A DNA stretch of 35,427 bases from contig JANNQL010000148.1 of the NCBI GenBank assembly GCA_031400755.1, positions 1-35,427 of the forward strand, written 5' to 3'. Source of the stretch: VMSU01 sp031400755. GTDB taxonomy: Bacteria > Desulfobacterota > Desulfobulbia > Desulfobulbales > VMSU01. Position numbers and translations under genes: made by a program. Below the pieces are notes generated by a model, which saw only the letters and a list, made by a program, of their open reading frames with translations, was not told the origin of the DNA and searched no databases. Within the stretch, counting starts at the first letter, position 1. Each line of letters begins with the position of its first letter. Positions 22,596 through 35,427 of the stretch are shown here, piece by piece.

Positions 22596-23114
22596 TTGAA
22601 CCGCGAAGAAAAGGCATCGGTTGTCCAAGAGTTGTCTGATAAGTTCGCCAAGGCATCAATTGCTGTTGTCAGCGACTATCGAGGTCTGACAGTTTCCGAA
22701 TTTGAGGAATTGCGTATTGCCCTTAAAAAATGTGATTCCGAAGTAAAGGTTGCCAAAAATACATTATTGCGTAAGGCCAGCCAAAGTACCTCTTTTGAAC
22801 CATTAAGTGATCATTTTAAGGGAACGACAGCAGTTTCCTTGTCCTATGGTGACCCGGTAAGTCCGGCAAAAGTTTTGGTCGAATTTGCTAAGGGGCATGA
22901 CAAACTGAGCATCAGGATCGCTGTCCTGGAAGGAAAAGTACTATCTTTTGCTGACTTGACAGCGTTATCCATCTTGCCGAGCAAAGAAGTTTTGCTTGGG
23001 CAGTTGCTTTCCGTTATGCAGGCTGTCCCCACTAGCTTCGTCAGGGTCCTTAATGCGATCCCGCAAAAGTTGGTTTATGCACTACAGGCAGTTAAAGAGA
23101 AAAAAGAACAATAA
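22596..23114 (+). CDS. rplJ: 50S ribosomal protein L10
   Basis: Base of the L7/L12 stalk, 172 residues (NREEKASVVQELSDKFAKASIAVVSDYRGLTVSE, then VKVAKNTLLRKA). The start is a TTG at 22596, supported by the strong AGGAGGTGA site; no ATG lies nearby in frame. A rare start codon after a structured leader fits translational control by L10. rplL follows after 65 bases. Confidence 0.97.
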   Translation: MNREEKASVVQELSDKFAKASIAVVSDYRGLTVSEFEELRIALKKCDSEVKVAKNTLLRKASQSTSFEPLSDHFKGTTAVSLSYGDPVSPAKVLVEFAKGHDKLSIRIAVLEGKVLSFADLTALSILPSKEVLLGQLLSVMQAVPTSFVRVLNAIPQKLVYALQAVKEKKEQ

Positions 23115-23179
23115 TCTAATTTTAATAATGAGTCCTGTTGTATTGATACGACAGCATTGAATTATTTGGAGGAATTGAC

Positions 23180-23557
23180 ATGGCTGTAACTAAACAAGAT
23201 GTAATCGATTTTATTGCAAATATGACCGTCCTTGAACTTTCTGAAATGATCAAGGAAATGGAAGATAAATTTGGGGTCAGTGCTGCCGCCCCTGTTGCCG
23301 TTGCCGCTGCCGGCCCTGCTGTTGCTGCTGCCCCGGTTGAAGAGAAGACTGAGTTTGATGTAATCCTGAAGTCAGGCGGCGAAAAGAAGATCCAAGTAAT
23401 CAAAGAGGTTCGCGCCATTACTTCTCTTGGCTTGAAGGAAGCAAAGGACCTGGTTGAAGGCACTCCTGCACCAATCAAAGAAGGCGTCAGCAAAGAAGAA
23501 GCCGCCGACATCAAGGCTAAGATTGAGGCTGCTGGCGGAACCGTCGAGATCAAGTAA
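23180..23557 (+). CDS. rplL: 50S ribosomal protein L7/L12
   Basis: The 125-residue stalk protein: an N-terminal dimerisation part (VIDFIANMTVLELSEMIKEMEDKFGVSA), an alanine/proline/valine hinge at about 35-55, and a C-terminal factor-binding domain (EKTEFDVILKSGGEKKIQVIKEVRAITSLGLKEAKDLVEG). A GGAGG site precedes the ATG. An attenuator-like hairpin lies between it and rpoB. Confidence 0.98.
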   Translation: MAVTKQDVIDFIANMTVLELSEMIKEMEDKFGVSAAAPVAVAAAGPAVAAAPVEEKTEFDVILKSGGEKKIQVIKEVRAITSLGLKEAKDLVEGTPAPIKEGVSKEEAADIKAKIEAAGGTVEIK

Positions 23558-23606
23558 TTTTTTTAAAGCCTTTCCTTTTTTACTTAAGGGGCAAAGGCAG
23601 TTTACT

Positions 23607-23652
23607 GCACTAAAACGTTGCGGGAATTACCGTAACGTTTTAGTGCGTTTTT
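23607..23652 (+). terminator. Terminator/attenuator between rplL and rpoB
   Basis: A 13-bp perfect stem (23607-23619 GCACTAAAACGTT and 23634-23646), extendable to 17 pairs with one G-U, six-base loop, then GTTTTT. Its position matches the partial attenuator between rplL and rpoB in E. coli, which lowers rpoBC transcription relative to the ribosomal genes. Confidence 0.85.
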
Positions 23653-23778
23653 GCATGATGCATCTGGCCCAAAACACAACTGAGATATCGTGATAAGAAA
23701 ATTTAGTTGGGATGACGGTATGTTAGCTGGCTATTGCGCTGGATTTCCTGTTGAGCAAATGGAGAGGGCAGGTCTGTA

Positions 23779-26700
23779 ATGAAGATGATGAAAAGAGTTA
23801 GGAAGAGTTTTGCCAAGATAGGTGAGGCTATTGAGAAGCCGCATCTTATTGAGATGCAGCAGCTGTCATATGAGAAATTTCTGCAAAGCGATGTCGACTC
23901 TGATGATCGGGCCGATATTGGCCTGCAAGGAATTTTCAAAAACATCTTCCCCATCGAAGATTTCAATGGGGCCTGTTCTCTAGAGTTTGTTCGTTATACA
24001 TTTGGCGAGCCCAAATATACTGTAGAGGAGTGCATTGAGCGTGGGATGACCTATGAGGTGCCCATTAAAATCACTGTTCGCCTGATCACGTTTGATGTGG
24101 ATCCTGAGACAGAAGTTAAAAGTATTAGGGACATCAAAGAGCAGTCTGTATACCTCGGTAGTCTGCCTCTTATGACGAAGGCCGGGGTGTTTGTCGTTAA
24201 TGGAACCGAGCGGGTTATCGTCAGCCAGCTCCAGCGTTCTCCTGGCCTCTTTTATGCCCACGATGACGGGAAGAACCATTCCTTGGGCAAGTTGTTGTAT
24301 TCCGCTCGCATCATCCCGGTTCGTGGCTCATGGATCGACTTGGAATTTGATGCCAAGGATGTTTTGTATGTCCGCATTGACCGGCGTCGGAAATTTCCGG
24401 TTACCACCCTGCTTAAGGCCCTTGGGCAAAGTGCTGATGCGCTGTTGAGCTTTTTCTATCCAACCGAAAAGGTGATGCTGGCCGAAGGGAAGTTCTTTAA
24501 GGCCTTCAATGAAGAGTTGGCTGTAGGCCTGCGTGCCCCTCACGATATTGTCCATCCCGAAACCGGAGAGGTGCTGGTCAAGCACAACCGCAAAATTGGA
24601 AAAGCTCTGGCTAAGAAAATCGTTGAGTCCGGTTTTGACCGGATTGAGATTGAACCAGCCAGTTTAATCGGGCAGATTGTTGCTCAAGATATAGTTAATA
24701 CCACGACTGGCGAGGTGATTGTTTCCTGCAATGGAGAAATTACAGAAAGCGTCTTGGAGTCAATCGCTTCGACCGGGATTGGTTCTTTTACCACACTCTT
24801 TATAGATGGCATCAAATTTACCGATTCCTTTCGCAAGACCCTGGCACTGGATAAAGTCAATACCTCTGAAGAAGCTTTACTTGAGATATATCGCCGATTG
24901 CGGCCGAGCAGTCCACCGACCATGGAGGTGGCGACGAATTTTTTTGATGGGCTCTTTTTTAATTCAGACACCTACGATCTCTCCGAGGTCGGTCGATTTA
25001 AGATCAATGCCAAATTAGGGACGAATACTGACATCAGTATCCGGACGTTGACCAAGGACGATATTATATTATCCATTCGGCAATTAGTTCGTTTGAAAGA
25101 TGCCCAAGGGCCGGTTGATGATATCGATCATCTGGGCAATCGACGGGTGCGGACGATTGGCGAATTGGTGGAAAATCAGTATCGGGTCGGTTTGGTGCGC
25201 ATGGAAAGGGCGATCAAGGTGCGGATGAGTCTACAGGAAGTAGAGACCTTAATGCCCCACGACTTGATCAATCCCAAGCCTATCACTTCGGCCATTAAGG
25301 AATTTTTTGGTACAAGCCAATTGTCGCAGTTTATGGACCAGACAAACCCCTTGTCTGAGGTCACCCATAAGCGTCGTTTGAGTGCCTTGGGACCTGGCGG
25401 TTTGTCGCGGGAACGGGCCGGATTTGAGGTTCGCGACGTCCACCCCACCCATTACGGCAGGATATGCCCGGTTGAAACGCCTGAAGGCCCCAACATCGGC
25501 CTGATTGTTTCGCTGGCCGCCTATGCCCATGTTAATGAGTTTGGTTTTATTGAAACACCGTATCGTAAGGTTGAAAACCGCAAGGTGACCGACGATGTAA
25601 AGTATTATAACGCCATTGCCGAGCATGAGATGGTAGTTGCCCCGGCCCAAGCCGAGCGAGACAAAAATGGCCGGTTGGTTAGCGATATGTTGATTGCCAG
25701 AACGGATGGTGAAGTCGTTAACGTTAAGGCAGAAGCTATTACCCATATTGATGTTTCCCCCAATCAGTTGGTCAGCGTGGCAACCTCGTTGATCCCCTTC
25801 CTTGAGAATGACGATGCCAACCGGGCCTTAATGGGATCGAACATGCAACGCCAGGGGGTGCCTTTGTTGCGAACCGCCGCCCCTCTCGTCGGCACTGGTC
25901 TTGAGAAGACCGTGGCCCAGGACTCAGGGGTTTGTCTGCTGGCGGCTGGAAATGGGGTGGTTGAAGAAGTTGACGCCAACCGGGTGGTTATCCGCTATGA
26001 CGAGCCAGGCACTGATGGATTTAGTTCTGGGGTTGGCATCTACCGTCTGGATAAGTATAGAAAATCAAATCAGAATACCTGCTTCACCCAAAGACCGTTG
26101 GTTTTGCCGGAACAGAGAGTGAAAAAGGGTGAGGTTCTGGCCGATGGCCCAGCCACTGAGATGGGTGAGTTGGCCCTTGGTAAAAATGTGACCATGGCCT
26201 TCATGCCCTGGCGCGGTTATAATTTTGAAGACTCTATCCTGATCAGCGAGCGACTTCTAAAAGAGGACACCTACACCTCAATCCATATTGAAGTTTTTGA
26301 GACAGTTGCCCGTGACACGAAATTGGGCAAGGAAGAGATCACCCGGGATATACCCAATGTAGGTGAAGAGGCCTTGCGCAACCTTGATGAGTCCGGCATC
26401 GTCCGCATTGGCGCCGTGGTTAAGGCGGGTGATACCCTGGTTGGCAAAGTGACACCAAAGGGCGAGACTCAGTTGTCGCCTGAAGAAAAATTGTTGCGGG
26501 CCATCTTTGGCGAGAAGGCGGGCGATGTAAAAGATACTTCTTTGCGCGTACCCCCTGGTATTGAAGGTGTTGTCATTGATGCCAAGGTTTTTTCTCGCAA
26601 AGGCGTTGAAAAGGATGACCGTTCCCTTGCTATTGAAGAGATGGAGATTGTCCGTTTGGATAAGGACATGAATGATGAGCTGGATTGCCTTGAAAATGGG

Positions 26701-27867
26701 GTGGTTAACAGTCTGGCAGATATTTTGGCGGGTAAAAAGGCCAGTGCTGATATCATTGCCAAAAAATCAGAAGTTCTAGTCAAGAAGGGCGGGATAATTA
26801 CTCGTGATGCCCTAAAAGAACTGCGATTGAACGCCATTCGCAAGATTTCTTTTGCAGAAAGTACGACCTATAAGGGCGAGATTGACCTTGTTTTCGAGCG
26901 TTATGAAAGTCAGGCCAAGGAAGTCAAAAAACGTTACGAAGCCAGGATCGAGCGCTTGCGTAAAGGCGATGACCTTCCTCCAGGCGTTATCAAAATGGTC
27001 AAGATTTACGTGGCCAAGAAACGGAAATTGTCGGTTGGTGATAAGATGGCTGGCCGTCATGGCAACAAGGGTGTTGTTTCCAGAATTCTTCCTGAAGAGG
27101 ACATGCCGTATTTTGCCGATGGCACTCCGGTTGACGTTGTTTTGAATCCTCTTGGTGTTCCTTCCCGGATGAACGTCGGGCAGGTGCTCGAAACCCATCT
27201 TGGCCTTGCCGCCAAGAAGCTTGGAGAGCAGTTATATGACTTTGGCATGCGTCAAGAGTTGAAGGCGGTTAAGGACAAACTCAAAAAAATTTACTCTAAG
27301 ACGGAATATAAACAATTGACCGACGGCCTGACTGATCAGGAAATATTGGACATGACCAGGAAGATGAGGACTGGTCTGCACATGGCGACACCAGTTTTTG
27401 ATGGTGCCCAAGAGTCGGAAATCAGGGCGCTCCTGGTCGAGTCCGGGATGAGTGAAGTCGGCCAGAGTTATCTCTATGACGGTCTGACTGGTGAGCAGTT
27501 TGAAAATCCGATCACCGTCGGCACCATGTATATCATTAAACTGCATCATCTGGTCGATGACAAAATTCACGCTCGGTCCACTGGCCCATATTCCCTGGTT
27601 ACTCAGCAGCCGCTTGGCGGTAAGGCCCAGTTCGGCGGACAGCGTTTAGGCGAGATGGAGGTTTGGGCGATGGAGGCCTATGGCGCTGCCTATACCCTAC
27701 AGGAATTCTTGACGGTGAAGTCGGATGACGTCGGTGGCCGTACAAAGATGTACGAAAAGATCGTTAAGGGCAATAATTTTCTGGAAGCAGGCTTGCCTGA
27801 GTCATTCTATGTACTGGTCAAGGAGCTACAGGGTCTCTGCCTTGATATGGAGTTGCTTGACAAGTAA
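23779..27867 (+). CDS. rpoB: DNA-directed RNA polymerase beta subunit
   Basis: Catalytic beta subunit of RNA polymerase, 1362 residues, slightly longer than the E. coli protein. The rifampicin-pocket region reads SQLSQFMDQTNPLSEVTHKR then RLSALGPGGL, with the susceptible-type residues at the commonest resistance positions and Thr in place of the first Asn of the E. coli QNNP. Other marks are RICPVETPEGPNIGLI, KNVTMAFMPWRGYNFEDSIL, GDKMAGRHGNKGVVS and the C-terminal QQPLGGKAQFGGQRLGEMEVWA. It follows the attenuator after 126 bases. Two further ATG codons (residues 3 and 4) could serve as start. Confidence 0.99.
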   Translation: MKMMKRVRKSFAKIGEAIEKPHLIEMQQLSYEKFLQSDVDSDDRADIGLQGIFKNIFPIEDFNGACSLEFVRYTFGEPKYTVEECIERGMTYEVPIKITVRLITFDVDPETEVKSIRDIKEQSVYLGSLPLMTKAGVFVVNGTERVIVSQLQRSPGLFYAHDDGKNHSLGKLLYSARIIPVRGSWIDLEFDAKDVLYVRIDRRRKFPVTTLLKALGQSADALLSFFYPTEKVMLAEGKFFKAFNEELAVGLRAPHDIVHPETGEVLVKHNRKIGKALAKKIVESGFDRIEIEPASLIGQIVAQDIVNTTTGEVIVSCNGEITESVLESIASTGIGSFTTLFIDGIKFTDSFRKTLALDKVNTSEEALLEIYRRLRPSSPPTMEVATNFFDGLFFNSDTYDLSEVGRFKINAKLGTNTDISIRTLTKDDIILSIRQLVRLKDAQGPVDDIDHLGNRRVRTIGELVENQYRVGLVRMERAIKVRMSLQEVETLMPHDLINPKPITSAIKEFFGTSQLSQFMDQTNPLSEVTHKRRLSALGPGGLSRERAGFEVRDVHPTHYGRICPVETPEGPNIGLIVSLAAYAHVNEFGFIETPYRKVENRKVTDDVKYYNAIAEHEMVVAPAQAERDKNGRLVSDMLIARTDGEVVNVKAEAITHIDVSPNQLVSVATSLIPFLENDDANRALMGSNMQRQGVPLLRTAAPLVGTGLEKTVAQDSGVCLLAAGNGVVEEVDANRVVIRYDEPGTDGFSSGVGIYRLDKYRKSNQNTCFTQRPLVLPEQRVKKGEVLADGPATEMGELALGKNVTMAFMPWRGYNFEDSILISERLLKEDTYTSIHIEVFETVARDTKLGKEEITRDIPNVGEEALRNLDESGIVRIGAVVKAGDTLVGKVTPKGETQLSPEEKLLRAIFGEKAGDVKDTSLRVPPGIEGVVIDAKVFSRKGVEKDDRSLAIEEMEIVRLDKDMNDELDCLENGVVNSLADILAGKKASADIIAKKSEVLVKKGGIITRDALKELRLNAIRKISFAESTTYKGEIDLVFERYESQAKEVKKRYEARIERLRKGDDLPPGVIKMVKIYVAKKRKLSVGDKMAGRHGNKGVVSRILPEEDMPYFADGTPVDVVLNPLGVPSRMNVGQVLETHLGLAAKKLGEQLYDFGMRQELKAVKDKLKKIYSKTEYKQLTDGLTDQEILDMTRKMRTGLHMATPVFDGAQESEIRALLVESGMSEVGQSYLYDGLTGEQFENPITVGTMYIIKLHHLVDDKIHARSTGPYSLVTQQPLGGKAQFGGQRLGEMEVWAMEAYGAAYTLQEFLTVKSDDVGGRTKMYEKIVKGNNFLEAGLPESFYVLVKELQGLCLDMELLDK

Positions 27868-28030
27868 GGTTTTTTTGTGCGAAGGATCCAGTATTGTCAC
27901 TTCTGTGCCAAGCCGATTGCACTTTTCGGTCTTTATCTTGGTGATTAAGTTGTTTGGGATGAGGATTAGGAGGGGTGGATGACGGACGTGAGTCGGTTGG
28001 CGTTAAAATATAAAGAAATAGGGGTGTGCC
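27868..28030 (+). other. rpoB-rpoC spacer with a small overlapping ORF
   Basis: A 163-base spacer, longer than in many relatives. At 27979-28047 an ATG behind a strong AGGAGGGG site opens a 22-codon frame (MTDVSRLALKYK...) that overlaps the GTG start of rpoC in another frame. No known peptide matches. Confidence 0.35.
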
Positions 28031-32086
<4,056 letters not shown>

Positions 32087-32100
32087 CTGGAACATATTGC

Positions 32101-32129
32101 TTGACAGGGAATAGGACTTCGGGTAAAAA
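32101..32129 (+). promoter_or_regulatory. Promoter of the str genes (rpsL-rpsG)
   Basis: TTGACA (32101-32106), a 17-base spacer and TAAAAA (32124-32129). It lies just after the rpoC stop and about 65 bases before rpsL. Confidence 0.6.
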
Positions 32130-32193
32130 GCTTTTTTTCTGTAACGATACGGTTTTTTTGCTAAACGAGATAATTTGACAGAGGAGTATTTCA

Positions 32194-32565
32194 ATGCCAA
32201 CCATCAATCAATTGGTACGGCAAGGTCGTAAGAAGATAAGTAGCAGGGCCACGACCCCAGCTTTGAAAGGATCACCGCAAAAGCGGGGAGTTTGTGTGCG
32301 TGTATATACTACAACCCCAAAGAAGCCAAACTCTGCTTTGCGTAAAGTAGCCAGGGTGCGGCTGACCAATGGTATGGAGGTGACCTCCTACATACCTGGT
32401 GTTGGACACAACCTTCAGGAGCATTCAGTTGTGATGATTCGCGGTGGTAGGGTTAAAGACTTGCCAGGTGTACGTTATCATATCATTCGTGGCACGCTCG
32501 ATACACTGGGTGTGGCCAATCGGAAGCAGAGTCGTTCAAAATACGGCGCCAAGCGTCCAAAATAG
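32194..32565 (+). CDS. rpsL: 30S ribosomal protein S12
   Basis: The 123-residue decoding-centre protein (MPTINQLVRQGRKK, TTTPKKPNSALRKVARVRL, GGRVKDLPGVRYHIIRGTLDT). The two lysine positions where streptomycin resistance arises are wild type (PKKPNS and GRVKDLPG). An AGAGGAG site precedes the ATG. First gene of the str cluster. Confidence 0.99.
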   Translation: MPTINQLVRQGRKKISSRATTPALKGSPQKRGVCVRVYTTTPKKPNSALRKVARVRLTNGMEVTSYIPGVGHNLQEHSVVMIRGGRVKDLPGVRYHIIRGTLDTLGVANRKQSRSKYGAKRPK

Positions 32566-32596
32566 TTTACTTTTGATTAGTTTGTGAGGAAGGATA

Positions 32597-33070
32597 ATGC
32601 CTAGACGTAAAACTGTTGCCAAGAGGATTATAGCCGCTGATTCTCGATTTAAAAGCGTGCTGGTTTCCAAGTTTATTAACCAGCTTATGCTTGATGGAAA
32701 AAAGAATGTGGCCCGCAGTGTATTTTATGATGCCATGGATATTATTGCCGAGCGGATTAAAGAAGGCAACCCCATTGATGTCTTTGATAAGGCGATGGAG
32801 TCGGTTCGGCCAAGGGTAGAAGTGAAGTCTCGCCGGGTCGGTGGTGCAACCTATCAAGTGCCTGTTGAAGTTCGTCCTGAGCGGCGTAATGCTTTGGCCA
32901 TGCGGTGGATAACAACTTTCGCCCAAAAACGGTCAGGCCATTCAATGGCTGAGAAATTAGCCGCAGAACTGAGTGATGCCTTTAATAATCGTGGTGCCGC
33001 TGTTAAGAAGCGTGAGGACACCCATAAAATGGCTGACGCCAATAAGGCCTTCGCACATTACCGCTGGTAA
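32597..33070 (+). CDS. rpsG: 30S ribosomal protein S7
   Basis: Primary 16S rRNA-binding protein that organises the 30S head, 157 residues. Typical stretches are MPRRKTVAKR, EVKSRRVGGATYQVPVEVRPERRNALAMRW and VKKREDTHKMADANKAFAHYRW at the C-terminus. GAGGAAGG precedes the ATG. It lies 31 bases after rpsL. Confidence 0.99.
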   Translation: MPRRKTVAKRIIAADSRFKSVLVSKFINQLMLDGKKNVARSVFYDAMDIIAERIKEGNPIDVFDKAMESVRPRVEVKSRRVGGATYQVPVEVRPERRNALAMRWITTFAQKRSGHSMAEKLAAELSDAFNNRGAAVKKREDTHKMADANKAFAHYRW

Positions 33071-33094
33071 AATATCTGGCGGCGGCTTTATCTG

Positions 33095-33123
33095 TTGACA
33101 AGCTTTCTTTGCTGGTTTATATA
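33095..33123 (+). promoter_or_regulatory. Promoter ahead of fusA-tuf
   Basis: TTGACA (33095-33100), a 17-base spacer and TATATA (33118-33123), a near-consensus sigma-70 promoter in the 116-base rpsG-fusA spacer. It would let fusA and tuf be transcribed apart from rpsLG. Confidence 0.7.
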
Positions 33124-33186
33124 AATATATTTTTGCCATCTGATACTTAGGTGGGGTAAGGTTTCAGCGGAAAAGGAAAGCAAATT

Positions 33187-35268
33187 GTGACGGCAAAGTC
33201 CGGACTGTCAAGTCTGCGTAATATTGGCATTATGGCCCATATTGATGCGGGCAAAACGACCACTACAGAACGTATACTTTTTTATACAGGTCGATCGTAC
33301 AAGATCGGTGAGGTCCATGATGGCACTGCTGTTATGGACTGGATGGAGCAGGAGCAGGAACGAGGGATTACTATTACCTCCGCTGCAACAACCTGCCAGT
33401 GGCAAAATCATCAAATAAATATCATTGATACTCCAGGGCACGTTGACTTTACTATTGAAGTTGAGCGATGCCTCAGAGTTCTAGATGGCGCGGTAGGTGT
33501 TTTTTGTGCCGTAGGTGGAGTCGAACCACAATCAGAAACAGTTTGGCGACAAGCCGATAAATATAGAATACCCAGAATTGCTTTTATCAATAAAATGGAT
33601 CGGGTGGGCGCGAACTTTGAGCGTTGCCTTTCCATGATAGAACAAAGACTGGGGGCGGTACCAATAGCATTACAAATCCCGATTGGCAAAGAAGAATCCT
33701 TTGTTGGAGTCATTGATCTGATAGAAGGGACAATGCTCTACTTTGATGAGGATTCTCAGGGCTCTGAAGTTATTGAGAAGCCAATATCCCAAGAGTACTT
33801 CGACATTTTCACGGCTGCACATATGACCCTCGTCGAGAAGCTGGCCGACTTCGATGAGGGGGTCATGGAAAAATTTATTGATGAAAAGCCTGTCAGTGCT
33901 GATGAAATCAGGCAGGCCATACGCAAAGCGACATTGCACTTGGGGATCGTTCCCGTTTTATGTGGCAGTGCCTTTAAAAATAAGGGCGTCCAGCCACTGT
34001 TAGATGCAATTGTCTGTTATTTGCCTTCACCGCTCGATGTGCCTCCGATAAAGGGCATTGATGCCGATGGTCTTGACGTTTTGCTTGAGACCAAGGTGAC
34101 TGAACGTTTTTGTGCCTTGGCTTTTAAGATCGTTTCCGATTCATTTGTAGGAAATCTTGCCTTTATTCGTGTTTACTCAGGGATTTTACGAGTTGGCGAC
34201 AAGGTTTATAATTCCTCTAAGTGTAAACAGGAAAAGATCAGCAAGATTTTGAAGATGCATGCAAATAAGCGGGAAGAGGTCAAGGAAGTATGCGCCGGTG
34301 ATATTGCCACCTTGGTAGGCCTACGTTTTTCTACAACAGGGGACACATTGTGCGAAAAGGGCGATACGATAGTACTTGAAAAAATTGATTTTCCCGAGCC
34401 GGTAATCAGCATAGCTATTGAGCCGAAGGGAAAGGCTGATGAGGAAAAGCTGCGGGATAGTTTAGCTAAAATTGCCCTGGAAGATCCTTCATTTAAAGTT
34501 TCGATTCACGAAGATACCGGTCAGACGCTCATATCAGGGATGGGTGAGCTCCATCTTGAGATTATTGTTGATCGTTTGATTCGAGAGTTCAAGGTCGAGG
34601 CTAATGTCGGCAAGCCACAAGTTTCGTACAAGGAAACTATTGCTGGGAAAGGTCGCGGTGAGGGTCGGTTTGAACCACAGGGCGTCAGCAAATCACAGTA
34701 TGGTCATGTTGTGCTCGAAGTAGATAAGTTGGATCGTGGCGCTGGTTTTTGTTTTGTAAGTACCGTTGCCGAAGATCAGATCCCAACGGAATTTGTCCAG
34801 GCTATCAGAAAAGGTGTCGAATCAGCCCTTGATTCAGGGACACTCCTTGGCTTTCCGGTTGTTGACATTAATGTCACTTTGGTTGGTGGCTCCTACCATG
34901 AGGAGGACTCAACCGTTCAGGCCTTTGGTGTCGCTGCAAACATAGCTTTGCGTAATGCCAGTCTAGCGGCCCAACCAATTCTCATGGAACCAGTGATGAG
35001 GCTTGAAGTAGTTGTGCCTGATGAATATTTAGGGGATGTCATTAATGACCTAAATAGCAAGCGGGCCAAAATTTATGGAATGAACGTCAGGGAGCATGGC
35101 ATCCAGGTCCTTGAAGCGCATGTTCCTCTTGCAGAAATGTTTGGTTATTCTACAGACTTGAGATCGGCAACTCAGGGACGAGCAAGTTTTACACTGCAAT
35201 ATCATTCATATGAAGAAATACCAGCGAGAATTGCTGATCATATTATAAAGAAAATTAGAGGATTGTAG
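33187..35268 (+). CDS. fusA: Translation elongation factor G
   Basis: GTPase that drives tRNA-mRNA translocation, 693 residues. G motifs are AHIDAGKT (17-24), the switch I segment ERGITITSAATTCQW, DTPGHVDF and NKMD. Later domains show GMGELHLEIIVDRLIREF, VGKPQVSYKETI and the C-terminal PLAEMFGYSTDLRSATQGRA. The start is a GTG at 33187 behind AAGGAAAG. At residues 499-506, where most EF-G proteins read GGRGQYG, this one reads VSKSQYG, so it may belong to a divergent EF-G group. Its position between rpsG and tuf still argues for the main factor. Many Desulfobacterota carry more than one EF-G. Confidence 0.96.
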   Translation: MTAKSGLSSLRNIGIMAHIDAGKTTTTERILFYTGRSYKIGEVHDGTAVMDWMEQEQERGITITSAATTCQWQNHQINIIDTPGHVDFTIEVERCLRVLDGAVGVFCAVGGVEPQSETVWRQADKYRIPRIAFINKMDRVGANFERCLSMIEQRLGAVPIALQIPIGKEESFVGVIDLIEGTMLYFDEDSQGSEVIEKPISQEYFDIFTAAHMTLVEKLADFDEGVMEKFIDEKPVSADEIRQAIRKATLHLGIVPVLCGSAFKNKGVQPLLDAIVCYLPSPLDVPPIKGIDADGLDVLLETKVTERFCALAFKIVSDSFVGNLAFIRVYSGILRVGDKVYNSSKCKQEKISKILKMHANKREEVKEVCAGDIATLVGLRFSTTGDTLCEKGDTIVLEKIDFPEPVISIAIEPKGKADEEKLRDSLAKIALEDPSFKVSIHEDTGQTLISGMGELHLEIIVDRLIREFKVEANVGKPQVSYKETIAGKGRGEGRFEPQGVSKSQYGHVVLEVDKLDRGAGFCFVSTVAEDQIPTEFVQAIRKGVESALDSGTLLGFPVVDINVTLVGGSYHEEDSTVQAFGVAANIALRNASLAAQPILMEPVMRLEVVVPDEYLGDVINDLNSKRAKIYGMNVREHGIQVLEAHVPLAEMFGYSTDLRSATQGRASFTLQYHSYEEIPARIADHIIKKIRGL

Positions 35269-35308
35269 TAAACATCTGTTCATCAAGAAGAAATAATGAG
35301 GGAAAACA

Positions 35309-35427
35309 ATGGCTAAGCAAAAATTTGAAAGAAATAAACCACATGTCAATATCGGTACAATTGGTCATATCGACCATGGTAAGACAACCTTGACCTCTGC
35401 GATAACCCGGGTATTGGCCACTAAGGG
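35309..35427 (+). CDS. tuf: Translation elongation factor Tu, second copy (5' part)
   Basis: The first 119 bases of a second tuf gene run into the window edge. They are identical to the first copy (18276-18394), while the sequences before the two ATGs differ at once. It is the classical tufA position after fusA. A GAGGGA site precedes the ATG. Confidence 0.98.
   Translation, partial: MAKQKFERNKPHVNIGTIGHIDHGKTTLTSAITRVLATK

Overview
The window looks like chromosome from a sulfate-reducing bacterium of the Desulfobacterota, most likely near the Desulfobulbales. The reasons are a complete aprBA-qmoABC locus (dissimilatory APS reductase and its membrane redox partner), an hgcAB mercury-methylation pair, and a delta-proteobacterial style of housekeeping gene order. 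The taxonomic placement is an inference from gene content and protein character. No search could be run.

Layout. (1) 1-2670, minus strand: a vitamin B12 uptake operon, btuC-btuD-btuF (btuF cut by the window edge), headed by a clear cobalamin riboswitch with a good promoter, an inverted repeat and a possible 22-codon leader ORF. (2) 2768-5377, minus strand: a HAMP-less methyl-accepting chemotaxis protein and a separate secreted Cache-domain protein. A small palindromic element lies between them and a run of spaced poly-T tracts lies upstream. (3) 5676-8411, plus strand: the broken C-terminal half of a GGDEF domain, then hgcA and hgcB, then a CysZ/EI24-family membrane protein with a strong terminator. 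(4) 8647-9603, minus strand: a YkgJ-type cysteine-cluster protein. (5) 10143-17700, plus strand: aprB-aprA, a terminator, then qmoA-qmoB-qmoC and a terminator. (6) 17751 to the end: tRNA-Thr, -Tyr, -Gly, -Thr, tuf, rpmG (49 aa), tRNA-Trp, secE, nusG, rplK, rplA, an L10-type leader, rplJ, rplL, an attenuator-like hairpin, rpoB, rpoC, rpsL, rpsG, fusA and the first 119 bases of a second tuf.

How the parts fit. APS reductase turns adenosine phosphosulfate into sulfite and AMP, and QmoABC is the expected route by which quinol electrons reach it. HgcA is a corrinoid protein and HgcB its ferredoxin partner; together they methylate Hg(II). The nearby B12-riboswitch-controlled BtuCDF importer could supply the cobalamin that HgcA needs, but this link is only positional. 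The tRNA-tuf-secE-nusG-rplKAJL-rpoBC-str cluster is ordinary, with conserved order. Its interesting parts are non-coding: a 233-base structured secE-nusG spacer, the rplJ leader with two near-identical small hairpins, and good internal promoters before rpsL and fusA.

I saw no CRISPR array, transposase, integrase, rRNA gene or defence system. The accessory-looking stretch is about 4650-6040.
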